Made by a program: the position numbers and the translations under genes
Part shown: piece after piece, positions 11,787 to 22,900 of the stretch
Numbering within the stretch: position 1 is the first letter of the stretch
Layout of the letters: each line of letters begins with the position of its first letter
Notes under the pieces: model-generated
What the model was told of the DNA's origin: nothing
What the model saw: the letters and a program-made list of their open reading frames with translations, nothing else
Databases searched by the model: none
Origin: Biomphalaria glabrata
Lineage: Eukaryota > Mollusca > Gastropoda > Planorbidae
Direction of reading: 5' to 3'
DNA length: 64,000 bases
Assembly: GCF_947242115.1 (NCBI RefSeq)
Contig: NC_074725.1
Span: forward strand, 10,702,011-10,766,010

Positions 11787-12134
11787 TTATTTGGGTCCAC
11801 ATAAATGTCTGAACAAGAATTTTTTCTTTGAAAATAATAAGGCTTGTCTTCGAGTCCGAAGATTTGTGAGGAATGCAGTATTTCCCGTGGCTGTGCAGCC
11901 CCAGCTGTGACCTACATATTTTGCCACATAACCATTGTCCGCAGGTGGAAGATTTAGATTTTCTTTTCGCCGTCTGTGTCTGTCCTCGGCAGCGGATTTT
12001 CTTTTGGTCTCAAACGTGTATCCCACGTCCTTTGCGAATAACCTCCAGCTGTCTCGTTCTGAGGCAGCATGCAACCAGGTGCCCTCTTCCATGTCAGCTA
12101 AGGCAAGTTGGCTCCTGGGCTGGTTGATAAGCAT
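11787..12134 (-). mobile_element. LINE C-terminal fragment (WR..RRRK family)
   Basis: The minus strand is open for about 115 codons and reads ASERDSWRLFAKDV, then FETKRKSAAEDRHRRRKENL. A conserved A.DR..WR segment followed by a basic, charged stretch and a degenerate Cys/His end is typical of the C-terminus of a group of animal LINE proteins that finish with a zinc-finger-like segment. Relatives in the window are 30710..31190, 960..1190 and probably 35430..35655. It is a dead 5'-truncated copy. Confidence 0.6.
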
Positions 12135-12463
12135 GTAAGAAATGGTCTATGCTGACTGACTAATTTGAAAGCAGTCACAAGGATAACCAGTACGCTATAC
12201 ACACGATTCCAGAATATTATGCATGAGTGTAAACAGTTAAATACTTCACACAAGTGCAATTGTATATTGGTGGTGAAATGTGATGTCAAAGGCGTTTCCA
12301 CAATGAAAAAAAATAGTAATATTAGTTTCGAAAATAAACTCTTTGTTGTAGCTCCGCAATTGGAAGTGTAAAACAATTACATGTAAATTTAGAAGGCAGT
12401 AAAAATGCGAATTAAAAGGCATATATAGCTATCATGTTTAACACAGTTGTAAATATATATGCG

Positions 12464-12531
12464 CCGCCCACCCCTTTTCCAATATTTTGTTTTATGTGGC
12501 CATTGATAGAAAAAAATTGCCTACCCCTGGG
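12464..12531 (-). mobile_element. hAT-like terminal sequence
   Basis: The minus strand from 12531 starts caggggtaggcaattttttt, a widespread hAT terminus. The other end was not found, so this is a fragment or a solo end. Confidence 0.4.
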
Positions 12532-12939
12532 ATAGAGTAGCGCATGTGATCATCTTTTAAACTACACAAGATTAGGTCTACAATTTAAAAAGATCCAATG
12601 AAGATTGTACAGGCACTCTTTAAGTAAGTCGACAGTGTAAAAACATCTAAAAAGAAAATTGAGAAAAAGTCAGAAAAATGTAGCAGGAGGAAGGTATTTT
12701 ATACAAGCACACAAATATGTACGTGTTCGCTCTATGGACATTTCTAAATTAGTATTGATCATTTTAATGGATTCTTTCTGAATCTACTACTAATTAAATA
12801 TGAACATTATTCGCAGTTTATAATTTAAAATAATTCTTATGCATGCAAATTCATTAGCATTAAGGAGATTTGACTGTTTTGTTTTCAATTAATCTGAAAT
12901 AGTAAAATTTGCAACTAAAAGCAATTGACAGTTGTTGTT

Positions 12940-13370
12940 GATGTCCAAGTGCTGAGCCGAAGGCTCTTCGAGCCCTAAGTATGAAAAAAAACCTTTTTGG
13001 ACGCCAAACAGTAAAAAAAAAAACCTGTGAGAACACAGTTCTGTTTGAGAGAGACCCGAGTCAATGCCTATGTAAAGCATTGCTGTTTCCAATGCCTTTG
13101 GCCCCCGACGCATGCTTGGCTGCACATGGCCGAAGGCCGAGGGCACTGGGAGCCTCCGCCATTTTCCTTCGTTGTACCAAGCTAACTGTGCGGGACCCGC
13201 CATTTATGTAACGGTCCCTTTGAGGAACAGCGCATGGATGTGGGACGTGTTTGTGGGGACTTTTTTACAACCCCGCCCCTGCAAGAGGTTGACTCTAGTC
13301 TACCCGTGGGCATCCCCACGGGAGTCTTGTGTTGCTACCCATTTAGCCTAACCACTTCCTCTAATGGTCG
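12940..13370. repeat. dispersed repeat shared with 50.75-51.0 kb
   Basis: Shares ordered words with 50750..51005: gagagaccc / gagagatcc, actaatgcc / tcaatgcct, ttgctgtttccaatg, cgaaggccgag / cgaaggtcgag, accaagctaac. Moderately GC-rich. Probably a mobile-element part, but no protein motif could be read. Confidence 0.55.
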
Positions 13371-14459
13371 AGCGCCACGATGAGGCAGATTTGAATCGAA
13401 CAGTCACGACCTCAATTTGTTTTCGATTATTTTCATGGATGAAAATGTTAGCTCGAATCTGTATGCTGATCAGAATTGACATGCAAAGCTTTGGTTACTG
13501 TTTAAGTACCTCTACCAATCATTGACACTAAAATTTAATTGATAATTTTTCCAAACATGACTCTGCTTTCTAAATTATGTTGGGTTCTCTTGTTTATTTT
13601 TATGGAGTGAATCAAAGTCAAAAAGTCCTTTAATATTATTACCAAGACCTCTTATAAAATGTTTCACTGGGCAACATCACAAATATCAGCAGATTGGTTA
13701 AAGGACAATGAATAGAAAGGGCATGCTCAGATACATCATGAGAAAGTTCCTCGATGTGTCTTGTTAATGTGAGAGCGATTTCATTGATCTTATGTTCACT
13801 TATCACTTTTGAGACAAGACAGGGACGATGTGGTAGGATGTTTCAAGTATTGCTTCTTGCACAACTTCTCTTGACAAAGAGTTTTCACCTCTTTATACCC
13901 TCTTTTTCTTGACCATTTATTCTTTGCGAATATCGAAGCTCATATAAATTAAATTATATAATGTATTAAAAGATAAATTCGAGAGATTGCGCTCACATAC
14001 AATGAATGTTGGTTTTCCTAATGGTCTCGAAATGTATAAGAATTTCCCCACATTTCATTCAACTGACGCTTATTACCACTTGCTTTTTCTTTGTTTATAT
14101 TTGAGCACTGTTGGAGGGATGGGAAGAATCTCAGCTAATTTTTGTGTTAACTGGAATATGTGTAATATAGTGTCCCTGTGGTTCTTTTTTTCATTACATC
14201 AGAGTATGTAGTGTAACTTTCTTAGGGAAGACAAACGCAGTTAAAAACCATTGCACCAAATTTAAGTTTATTCAATTGTAGTAGAATAAGGCATAACAAT
14301 CACATTTAAATAATATCACCACAGATCTGGCTACGACACAGATGGTCGTAGTTTGGACAGATAATGAACAATTTTAACGTAAACTGTTGTGTAAACCGAA
14401 AACTTAATTTAGTGTCTTGTGTGTTGTTGGCAATGTCATCTCTAAGTACTGAATAAAAA
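13371..14459. other. intergenic, no gene seen
   Basis: AT-rich DNA with short chance reading frames only. Nothing recognised. Confidence 0.4.
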
Positions 14460-14900
14460 AAAACAGATGGACGTAGGTTGTGTGTGTTTTTAGCCTACGC
14501 AAATCGCCCCAGTCCAGCGCTAGACGAGCGGTCAACCGTGACAAGTGACAGTACACGCCAGTTCGTCAAGGACCTGTGTGCAAGCAACGTTCCACCCGGA
14601 GAAGGCCAGTAGAGACCCTAGATCTATATGTTAGAGTGTGTTAGAGTCAAGACTTCACGTTACCTCGCAATGCGACCAGTACGAGGCGAAGGCAGAACCA
14701 GTAGTACGGTGTGTGAAGTCAGGCGGATCAAGGCTAGGTTTTTGGACAGTCAGTGTAATGTTGTTGCCAACTGTACAATGTTGTCATGTATTTGAAATTA
14801 AACTGTTCTGTTACTTTGGAGCCCCGAGTTGTGAGGTTCCTTAAGTTCGTTGTGTCGTGTGGTGCAGTTTGAAGAGAACCTGGAGATACATAACAATATC
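14460..14900 (+). repeat. dispersed repeat paired with 7.0-7.3 kb (LTR-type, fossil)
   Basis: Longer of the two copies. The head (ctagacgagcggtcaacc to aaggccagtagagaccc) is GC-rich and the tail has gccaactgtaca, tttggagccccgag and gtgcagtttg. The layout resembles a retroelement LTR or leader, but no adjoining coding region is seen. Classed as a fossil with low confidence. Confidence 0.35.
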
Positions 14901-15034
14901 TTCAGATCCGTTCATCCGTATTTTTGGTCTTTGAATAAAGTCCCAATTATTATGACTGATTATTTGAAGCATTATTCTAAATTTGTGTTCTGGGTTTGGG
15001 ACCTATTTGTGTTAAAACGTGGGTCTTTTTGACA

Positions 15035-15141
15035 GTTCTCGGTCATTTCATTTCCGGTCACTTCATCCCCGGTCACTTCATCCCTGGTAAAATGACCGGG
15101 GATGGCAAATTCTCTGCCCCCCCCCCCAGCTACGCCACTGA
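15035..15141 (-). mobile_element. hAT-like end with gaccggggatgaagt repeats
   Basis: The minus strand from 15141 starts cagtggcgtagctgg, a common start for hAT-like elements, followed by a G-run and then three to four copies of the 15-bp motif that is also found at 3452..3494. Only this one end is recognised. Confidence 0.45.
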
Positions 15142-15491
15142 TTTAACTAACGTTTTATTGGGCTGACATGTAAAAAGAACATTTCCACAGACAGCTTATG
15201 CACAGTGGTAGAAAGTAGTCTAATGTTTCAATGTAACAACTGGGTTTGCGTAGTCATGTGTATCACTGCACTCATCCTTAATCCTAAGAATCGAAGACAT
15301 TGCCATTTACTTTAAAAACTTCCGAAAAATGGAAGTCCACTAACCACTTCTCAAATCAAATTAATGCGACCTGTTAGCGAGGAGCAGAAAGTGGTAACAG
15401 GTTTCACCCTAGCCACGCCTCTGGATTAGTTCAAGAACTTTCGCGATATTTCTAAAATCTTATTCGAAACCTTTTATTTAAAAATGCTTTA

Positions 15492-15753
15492 CCTTTTTAT
15501 TCTTAGATCCAAGAGCGGTTGAGATCGAAGAACCTTCACTCTGTACATATGTTCTTTTGACGGACGTTGTGGGCGCTGGCGTTGATTCAGATGACATAGA
15601 TGCTGATAGCGATGCTGCTGTGGTTCGTGGGTGTGGTTCTGAGGTTATTGGTGGTTTTAGTTTAACCGCCGAGGTCGTCAACGACGAGTAAGGGATGGGC
15701 AACGACGTGGATGTTGATGTTGCGGCTGTAGCCATTGTAGTGGAATCGTAATG
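15492..15753 (-). CDS. candidate host exon, Ser/Thr-rich protein segment
   Basis: On the minus strand a good acceptor (ctgttgtttttag) precedes 15753 and a good donor (aaaaag then gtaaag) follows 15492. Between them one frame is open, with an ATG at 15735 (MATAATSTSTSLPIP) and a rich Ser/Thr/Pro/Ala composition that runs to GSKNKK at the donor. Counted from the ATG, the exon ends one base into a codon. GC content is visibly higher than in the flanks. The segment has no recognisable domain and reads like a disordered N-terminal or linker region. It could be a first coding exon or an internal one, because the frame is open upstream of the ATG. No partner exon was identified, and a mobile-element origin cannot be excluded. 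Confidence 0.4.
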
Positions 15754-16023
15754 CTAAAAACAACAGTTAAGTCTAAAAGATTCAAATGTTTAAAATAAAG
15801 CTAAAAACAAGATTTTTTAAAAAGGCGAAATCAGAGAGTAAACATCCTCGTCTTGCTCTACTCCATGTGTACAGGGTCAAAACACACGATTGTATCTTAA
15901 CATAGAATAAGGTCATCAGGTCACAAGGCGGTGGACAAACAGTTTCACTTAAAAAGCGTGCATTAAACAAAAAATTATTAAGAAAGAAATTCACCATTAA
16001 ATCAAACATTATACAAAAAAAAA

Positions 16024-17012
16024 ATCATTTTATTTGGTGAGGTGGGGTGTGATCATTTTATTTGGTGAGGTGGGGTGTGATCATTTTATTTGGTGAGGTG
16101 GGGTGTGATCATTTTATTTGGTGAGGTGGGGTGTGATCATTTTATTTGGTGAGGTGGGGTGTGATCATTTTATTTGGTGAGGTGGGGTGTGATCATTTTA
16201 TTTGGTGAGGTGGGGTGTGATCATTTTATTTGGTGAGGTGGTGTGTGATCATTTTATTTGGTGAGGTGGTGTGTGATCATTTTATTTGGTGAGGTGGGGT
16301 GTGATCATTTTATTTGGTGAGGTGGTGTGTGATCATTTTATTTGGTGAGGTGGGGTGTGATCATTTTATTTGGTGAGGTGGTGTGTGATCATTTTATTTG
16401 GTGAGGTGGTGTGTGATCATTTTATTTGGTGAGGTGGTGTGTGATCATTTTATTTGGTGAGGTGGTGTGTGATCATTTTCTTTGGTGAGGTGGTGTGTGA
16501 TCATTTTATTTGGTGAGGTGGTGTGTGATCATTTTATTTGGTGAGGTGGTGTGTGATCATTTTATTTGGTGAGGTGGTGTGTGATCATTTTATTTGGTGA
16601 GGTGGTGTGTGATCATTTTATTTGGTGAGGTGGTGTGTGATCATTTTATTTGGTGAGGTGGTGTGTGATCATTTTATTTGGTGAGGTGGTATGTGATCAT
16701 TTTATTTGGTGAGGTGGTGTGTGATCATTTTATTTGGTGAGGTGGTGTGTGATCATTTTATTTGGTGAGGTGGTGTGTGATCATTTTATTTGGTGAGGTG
16801 GGGTGTGATCATTTTATTTGGTGAGGTGGTGTGTGATCATTTTATTTGGTGAGGTGGTGTGTGATCATTTTATTTGGTGAGGTGGTGTGTGATCATTTTA
16901 TTTGGTGAGGTGGGGTGTGATCATTTTATTTGGTGAGGTGGTGTGTGATCATTTTATTTGGTGAGGTGGTGTGTGATCATTTTATTTGGTGAGGTGGTGT
17001 GTGATCATTTTT
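16024..17012 (+). repeat. 28-bp minisatellite, about 35 units
   Basis: Near-perfect head-to-tail units gtgatcattttatttggtga plus ggtggtgt. A single G/T site inside the unit (ggtggggt against ggtggtgt) is almost always G in the first eight units, mixed in the middle and mostly T later. Each unit contains the palindrome tgatca. Unit length is not a multiple of three, so no protein is implied. Confidence 0.97.
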
Positions 17013-17097
17013 TCTCCTTCGCAAGACAACAATACAAGCTGCCATTTTTTCATTATATTGTTGCATGTATTTTCATTACCAAGGAAAGAAAGAAAAG

Positions 17098-17100
<3 letters not shown>

Positions 17101-17135
<35 letters not shown>
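17101..17135 (+). repeat. (GA)n microsatellite
   Basis: About 17 uninterrupted GA dinucleotides. Confidence 0.95.
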
Positions 17136-17136
<1 letters not shown>

Positions 17137-17214
17137 CAGAGAGGCTTTAGGAGCGGTATAAAAAAAGCTAACAAGATCCTCGAAATAAAGAATCACCCTT
17201 TGTGTCAGGATTTG

Positions 17215-17470
17215 TGATTTTACCATCACAAAAGAGATACAAGACACCGATGGCAAAGACAAACAGACACAAACACTCTTTTGTTCTCCTGGCAATCGAA
17301 TCATTAAATAAGAACAATCTGATATAAACTTTGTCACATGTAAATTATGAGTGAGTCTGGTGTGAATGTACACTTTGGTTTCTTATAGTTATAATGTTTT
17401 TTGTTTGGTGTAATGCACAAATTGTAAGACAAATTTCCATACGGACAATAAAGATTATTATTATTATTAT
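17215..17470 (+). mobile_element. LINE 3' tail, copy 1 (KHSF.LAI.SLN family)
   Basis: Translation includes HKHSFVLLAIESLNKN, a LINE C-terminal end, followed by a 3' UTR ending in gacaataaagattatt and an (att)n tail. A second copy with the same tail lies at 21560..21810 inside INTS4 intron 1. The ATT tail is directly abutted by the 3' end of a different, oppositely oriented LINE at 17471. Confidence 0.8.
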
Positions 17471-18180
17471 GTTAGAAATGAACGAGTAGTCATTCTCTGG
17501 CGCTGCCAGGGTCGAGTTTCGCTAAAGAGAAACAAAATTCATTGTAGTCCCTTTAACAGCTTCCACTGAGGAATTTTCTGGTGATGTGGCAGGTCTGCAG
17601 CAGTACCGCCCTCTGACAGGCAACGAAGATGTTCCTAGGAATGTTAAAGGCCTTGAAGGTGTCTGTGAGGTCAGTTGTTATTATCCCCTCGGTTGATATA
17701 ACAATTGGGTATATTGTTATTTTGGACAATTTCTATAGACACTTAATCTCCAAGCCTAGGTTCCCATATTTTCTTTGTTTTTCTATCTCAGTTTTTCTTA
17801 AATTATGAGACAGTGGAACGGCGATATCGATAATGGTAGCGGTTTTTTCTTTTTTATCGATGAACAGCAGATCCGGGCGATTGAAATATACCGTTTTGTC
17901 GGTCAGAATAGGCCTATCCCAGGACAGCAGATGTTCAGTAGACTCAAGAACCTCTTGCGGAGAGTATTTATAATAAGGGGGAGTGTCCTTACCGATCAAT
18001 TTGTACGTCAAAGCCAGGTGTTGGTGTATTAACTTTGCAACTTGGTTATGGCGACCCAAGTAGGCTGATTCTGATAGGGCTGGACATCCTGCCATAATGT
18101 GTTCAATCGACTCGCCCACATTTCCACATTTTCGGCATTTGTCGACAACATTGAGTTTCAGGATATGCTTCTTATTATTA
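17471..18180 (-). mobile_element. R4/Dong-like LINE, C-terminal endonuclease region
   Basis: The minus strand reads CRKCGNVGESIEHIMAGC (a CX2CX7HX4C zinc knuckle), then YLGRHNQVAKLIHQHL, then NRPDLLFIDK and IIDIAVPLSHNL, then KYGNLGLEIK. A CCHC knuckle followed by an RHN/RPD restriction-enzyme-like endonuclease is the hallmark of the R2, R4 and NeSL groups of LINEs, and not of the apurinic-type endonuclease LINE at 45000. About 130 codons are open before the first stop, and further coding (CHITRKFLSGSC) follows in a decayed frame. The element ends at a TAA/ATT microsatellite, which fits the TAA-repeat targeting known for Dong. Its reverse transcriptase part is absent, so this is a 5'-truncated insertion. 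Confidence 0.72.
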
Positions 18181-18279
18181 TTACAACTTGTATTCTATAT
18201 GGTTTGAAAAACAAGGAACATAATTTGGCTACTTAATTAAAAAAAATAGACTTTGTAGAATCGTTTGACTACACTACAC

Positions 18280-18335
18280 CTCCAGTACCAAAGCGACACT
18301 GGATCATCACATAGAAATGAGATAGAAATGAGCTT
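18280..18335 (+). repeat. dispersed repeat shared with 4.07 kb
   Basis: Contains aaagcgac, ggatcatc and catagaaatgagat in the same order as 4067..4112. Confidence 0.4.
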
Positions 18336-18714
18336 GGGGTATTCAGGTTTGACTCACTAATTCTTTCCCATGTTTGGGAATAGCCGCAAGAAAGCAATGG
18401 CTTGAATAATTCCTTCATATCTCAATCCACTCATCAACCTCATAACACCAGAAGGGTCAAAACCAATAAAGAGTTCCCAGCGCCTGCATTACGAATAATA
18501 AATATTTTATTAAGATTTTGAGGGAGAGTGGTGCTGCATTTAAGGCGCTCCTCAAACACGACTCAACACAATACTCAACACAATACTCAGCACAAGACTC
18601 TCTATTTGATAGCACTTCTTACAAGATCTCCATCTCCCCTAATGCGATTGGAACTTGTGTAGCTGGTTGCGTGAATCTAATAGGAGATACCAATGACTTA
18701 TCAGGAGTTTAAGA

Positions 18715-18960
18715 CTCTAATAGCACAAGACACACGTCTTATACCTTTGTTAGGACAAATTCGTCCAAATGCTCCTTCTTCCCTATTGTGTCATGAGAGC
18801 ATGGAACGGGTTGCATGAATTAGCCAGGAAAGTCAAGAACATAGCAAAGTTTAAAAGTCTCAAATTTACATGCACGACTACCTGAACACATCAATACGTA
18901 TATAGGACGTAGGCCTAAGTATCTTCTCTCTTAAACTAACGTCTGTAATTTAAAATACAA
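18715..18960 (+). mobile_element. LINE C-terminal fragment (SFF..AIRAWN family)
   Basis: The nucleotide words aggacaaatt, caaatgctccttcttccct and agagcatggaa match the complement of 8868..9110, and the match runs through aacgtctgta into the 3' UTR. The reading frame is broken. Confidence 0.7.
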
Positions 18961-19129
18961 GATTCTGTTTGCGCATGAGCAATTAAAATATTAAGTCCTT
19001 AGACTATTTCTTGTAATTGACTTGTCAAGTCTAGAGAGAAATTCGTATTCTTTAGGAAAAATTTTAGACAAAGTTTATGACTTAATTTTACCTATGCTTT
19101 TTTTTACAAATTAAGCTTAGGCTATATCA

Positions 19130-19690
19130 ACTCACTCTGTCTGTCTGGTAACAAGTTTGTACACGTTATTTCTTCCACACCCAGTCTTGGATAAAGTTGA
19201 AACTTGCCAAGAAAATACATGGATCAATAAAAAAGTATCCCATTAGTCACGTGACAACCATCATGAATTGAACATACGATTGTAAATTATATAGAAGAGA
19301 TAAAGCACCACGTGGCTTAATGTTGTTTGTTTACGATTGGTGAATGAGGTCTGTCTCTTTACATAATTGTAAACGTTTTTTCTCCCACACCCTTTCTCGG
19401 ATCAAGTTAAAACTTTATACAATTAATTTATTATAGCCTACATAACAAAAACTAAATAATTAAAAAATTAACCAATTAGTCATAGGTAATCAACTATTTA
19501 TGTCTATGGATTTATATCAAAAAAGGGAAATAATTTCTACATTATCGATAAATATAATATTAAATGTTCTTTTTCTTAGATATTTAAAAAAAAAGTATTT
19601 TTATATTTTGCTTGTTTTTAAATTTGTATCGATAGATATACAATATGGTGAGATAATTCTTTGTTTATACTGCCTAAAACGACCTCCCCC
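19130..19690 (+). repeat. unclassified dispersed repeat, partly duplicated
   Basis: Two related segments start with a gtaa.cgttattt / gtaaacgtttttt motif and a tcggatcaagtt / ttggataaagtt motif at about 19155 and 19370. The second continues through attagtcataggtaatcaac to tattttgcttgttttt. The same order (ctcggatcaagttgaaacc to atattttgcttgtttc) is found at 38210..38470. Near 19300-19345 it contains a copy of one end of the inverted-repeat element at 43687..43872 (aatgttgtttgtttacgatt). Confidence 0.6.
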
Positions 19691-19993
19691 CCACCCCACC
19701 CCGTCCCCCAATATCTCCTTTTTAATGATTCGGATGCTCCTTCAGAATCTAAGATTATAGATGTAGAATCTAGAACGCCTGTGATGCATTTTACTTAAAA
19801 TATTGCTCATGTTCTCAATATATACAAAGATATATGTGTGAGATTTCTTGTTTTCACGCGCTAAATAAAAACAAAACTTTCAACAAAAAGTATTGTTTTG
19901 TAGCTACTGGATCTATACATAGATCGAAATTCAGCATTTTATAAATGTGATTTTGACAACTTTGTCACATAAGAGCTTCATCTGTTTATCGAG

Positions 19994-22900
19994 ATGGCTG
20001 CAAAACTGAAAAAACGAGCTCTTGCAGAATTCAGTTATGTTGTTACGGTAAAATTAAAAATTTAGTGAGATCTAGATTATATGTATCGGTTTTAACCCTT
20101 TGTCCACATTTGGTACCAAGAAGACGGAGCACTTTTTCCACTTTACACACTTACACTACACTTTTTTGTCTTAGTCCTTAGTGCCTTAGACGCCTTAGCC
20201 TTAGCCTTAGTCTTCTTCTAACGTACTAGAAATTCTAAGTCTTCTTCTAGACTAGAAATAATACTAGAATGTTCAAATCAATGTCTAGATCTACTAATAT
20301 TTTAATTATTTATATTACTAATATTTAGTAATAATAATATTTAAAAAAAATTCATTACTGATATTTTAACATTACAAATAAAGTAGATCTAGACTTAATT
20401 ACTTTTATTACTTTACAATAGTCAAAAAAAAAAATACACTACACAAAATTATATTATTATTGAAGAGAAATGGATGAGCTTATAATTATCATCTTTCTTA
20501 TGCTTATTATCAGCTAATAATGACATAAAATTCAACTGAAATATTAACATTTATTATAATTAGCTAAGCTAATTAAACTAATTTGCATAATTTATGTGCA
20601 GAAATTTACAAAATTTTTTCAAAACTGAATAGAATTACAAATTTAAGAGAGTTTTTAAAGAAGTTTTAGGCCTGAATAAGTCCTATTACTTATGTTTATT
20701 ACAACTTGTATTTGGGGAAACAAGACACATGGATACCCTTTAGTCACTTTTTTAGACACTTCTGTCAAATTCTTCTACTACTTATCTCTCTCAAAGTATC
20801 ATGTAAATAGACATCTTCATTATAATGATGATTATATTATGGCCACAGTGACAGACACCTATTTATGACCCAAGAATCTTCTTGTGAGCTGTTTGCTGGT
20901 CAAAAAGTTGGCATCATATATTTATTAGTCTCCCCAACAAAAATATGAACAGAAATTGATAGTAAAAATAAAAGCATAAAAAACTCTATGGGAGCATATT
21001 CTCTGTCCAGCTCCTCACCCCTAACTCTAAACCATGTTACCATGGATGGGCATCATCAACACTAAATCTAGATCAGACTCATAGATCGACTAGTGCTAAA
21101 TCTAGTGTAGACCTAGATCTAAAGCCCTCCTTTTATACTGCTCTCATTATTAGGGCTATAAGAGTCACTAAAATCAGATTCATTTAGTATATATATACTT
21201 TCATTAATTTCACCATCTGACATGTTGAAATTTTCACCTATCACTAGCTAACTTCAAAAAGTCAATACAAACAAATTATCATATAAAAGGAAGGTTGTTA
21301 CTGTTGTTTTTTGCATGACTGTCCCTGATCAAAGTCTAGATCTATTTTGTTTGAATGAATCAAGCCAAACTAGATCTAAAATAAATTGTAAAATTTCTCT
21401 TTACTAAATGAGTCAATATCTGAATTTTGAACTTATATTTTTAGAAGTAGATCTAGATAAAGTATTTTTCTTGCTAGAATCATATATTGTGTCTAGAAAC
21501 CTGTATCTAATAATAAGTTGGTTTTTTTTTTGTTCATTCAGCTTCCATTTCACTAGTGGGTATACCATCACAAAAGAGATACAAGAGACCAATAGCAAAG
21601 ACAAACAGACACAAACACTCTTTTGTTCCCCTGGCAATCAAATCATTAAATAAGAGCTTAATCTGATATAAACTTTGTCACATGTAAATTATGAGTGAGT
21701 CTGGTGTGAATGTACACTTTGGTTTCTTATTGTTATAATGTTTTTTTGTTTGGTGTAATGCACAAATTGAAAGACAAATTTCCATAGGGACAATAAAGAT
21801 TATTATTAATATGTAAATTCCTACATTTATTTATAGTAAATTTATCAAATTAGAATTATTTTCTTTTCAGGAAGAACCTCCACAACCTGTCAAGAAATTG
21901 CGATTGATCCATCAATCCACTCCACCTGTGATATCCTTGAACCTTTCAAGCTCTAACTCCCCACAGGAGACAATATTTTTGCTCTGTAAGCTGGAGGAGA
22001 GTATGCCCATTGACAAAGAAGGTGCCGAAGGGATATACAATGAGCTAGTGGAACATCTTATTGGCGAACGTGATTCTATAGTTCGCTGTAAAATTATTTC
22101 CCTTTTTGCCAGGCTAGCACTTGTTCCAGGTTTTAATATTCAATTATTAGCTGATGACCTTTTGAACAGACTTAACTCTGAGAGTAAGTGTATCTTTAAC
22201 TTTGTGAAGACTACAGTTGACTCTTGATAGTCTGACGGTTAGAGGTCCAGAGGGTTTGTCAGATTATCAAAGGTTATATATTAGGTCAGCTGTGCCTCAA
22301 AGTATGTAGTCATAAATGTCAAGAAAATTCTTAATTCTGTTTATGGTGTAATAACATATTCTCTTAGACTTTAAATGCTATGCAATAAACTATGGCAGAC
22401 AGTTTAATAAGGGTGTCATGTGGACACCGACCAACCAAAAATTCCATTCTTCATTGGGATTGTTAGCTCAAAACCCCTCTGTACGGAAGCCAGTTGCTTC
22501 ACCACTCAGCCACTCCATCCTCTCACAAAGAATGACACCAGTGAATAAAATAGATGACAATTAACAAAATTTTGTTTTGTAAATAATAAAAAAATAAAAC
22601 TATTTATTTAGCTCAAAATCACTCAGTATCCTTTATGAACCATTTCCTGATATGTTAATGTTGTATAGTATTCTGGCTGCCTTTGACTGGTGATCATAAA
22701 CATCTGTATATAAAAGGTTGCAAAAAAGTCTAGTCTGTAGAGAACAAATGATTTAGCCAGCTGATTAGAATGCTGAGATTTATTTGTATTTTCCTGTTCA
22801 TGACAAATTATGCTGTAGAGCAAAATTTGTAAAAAAAAAAGTTGATTTGAGGGTTAAATTTTTTTTTTCAAAAGTCTATTAATTTCAACTCATAAATTGT

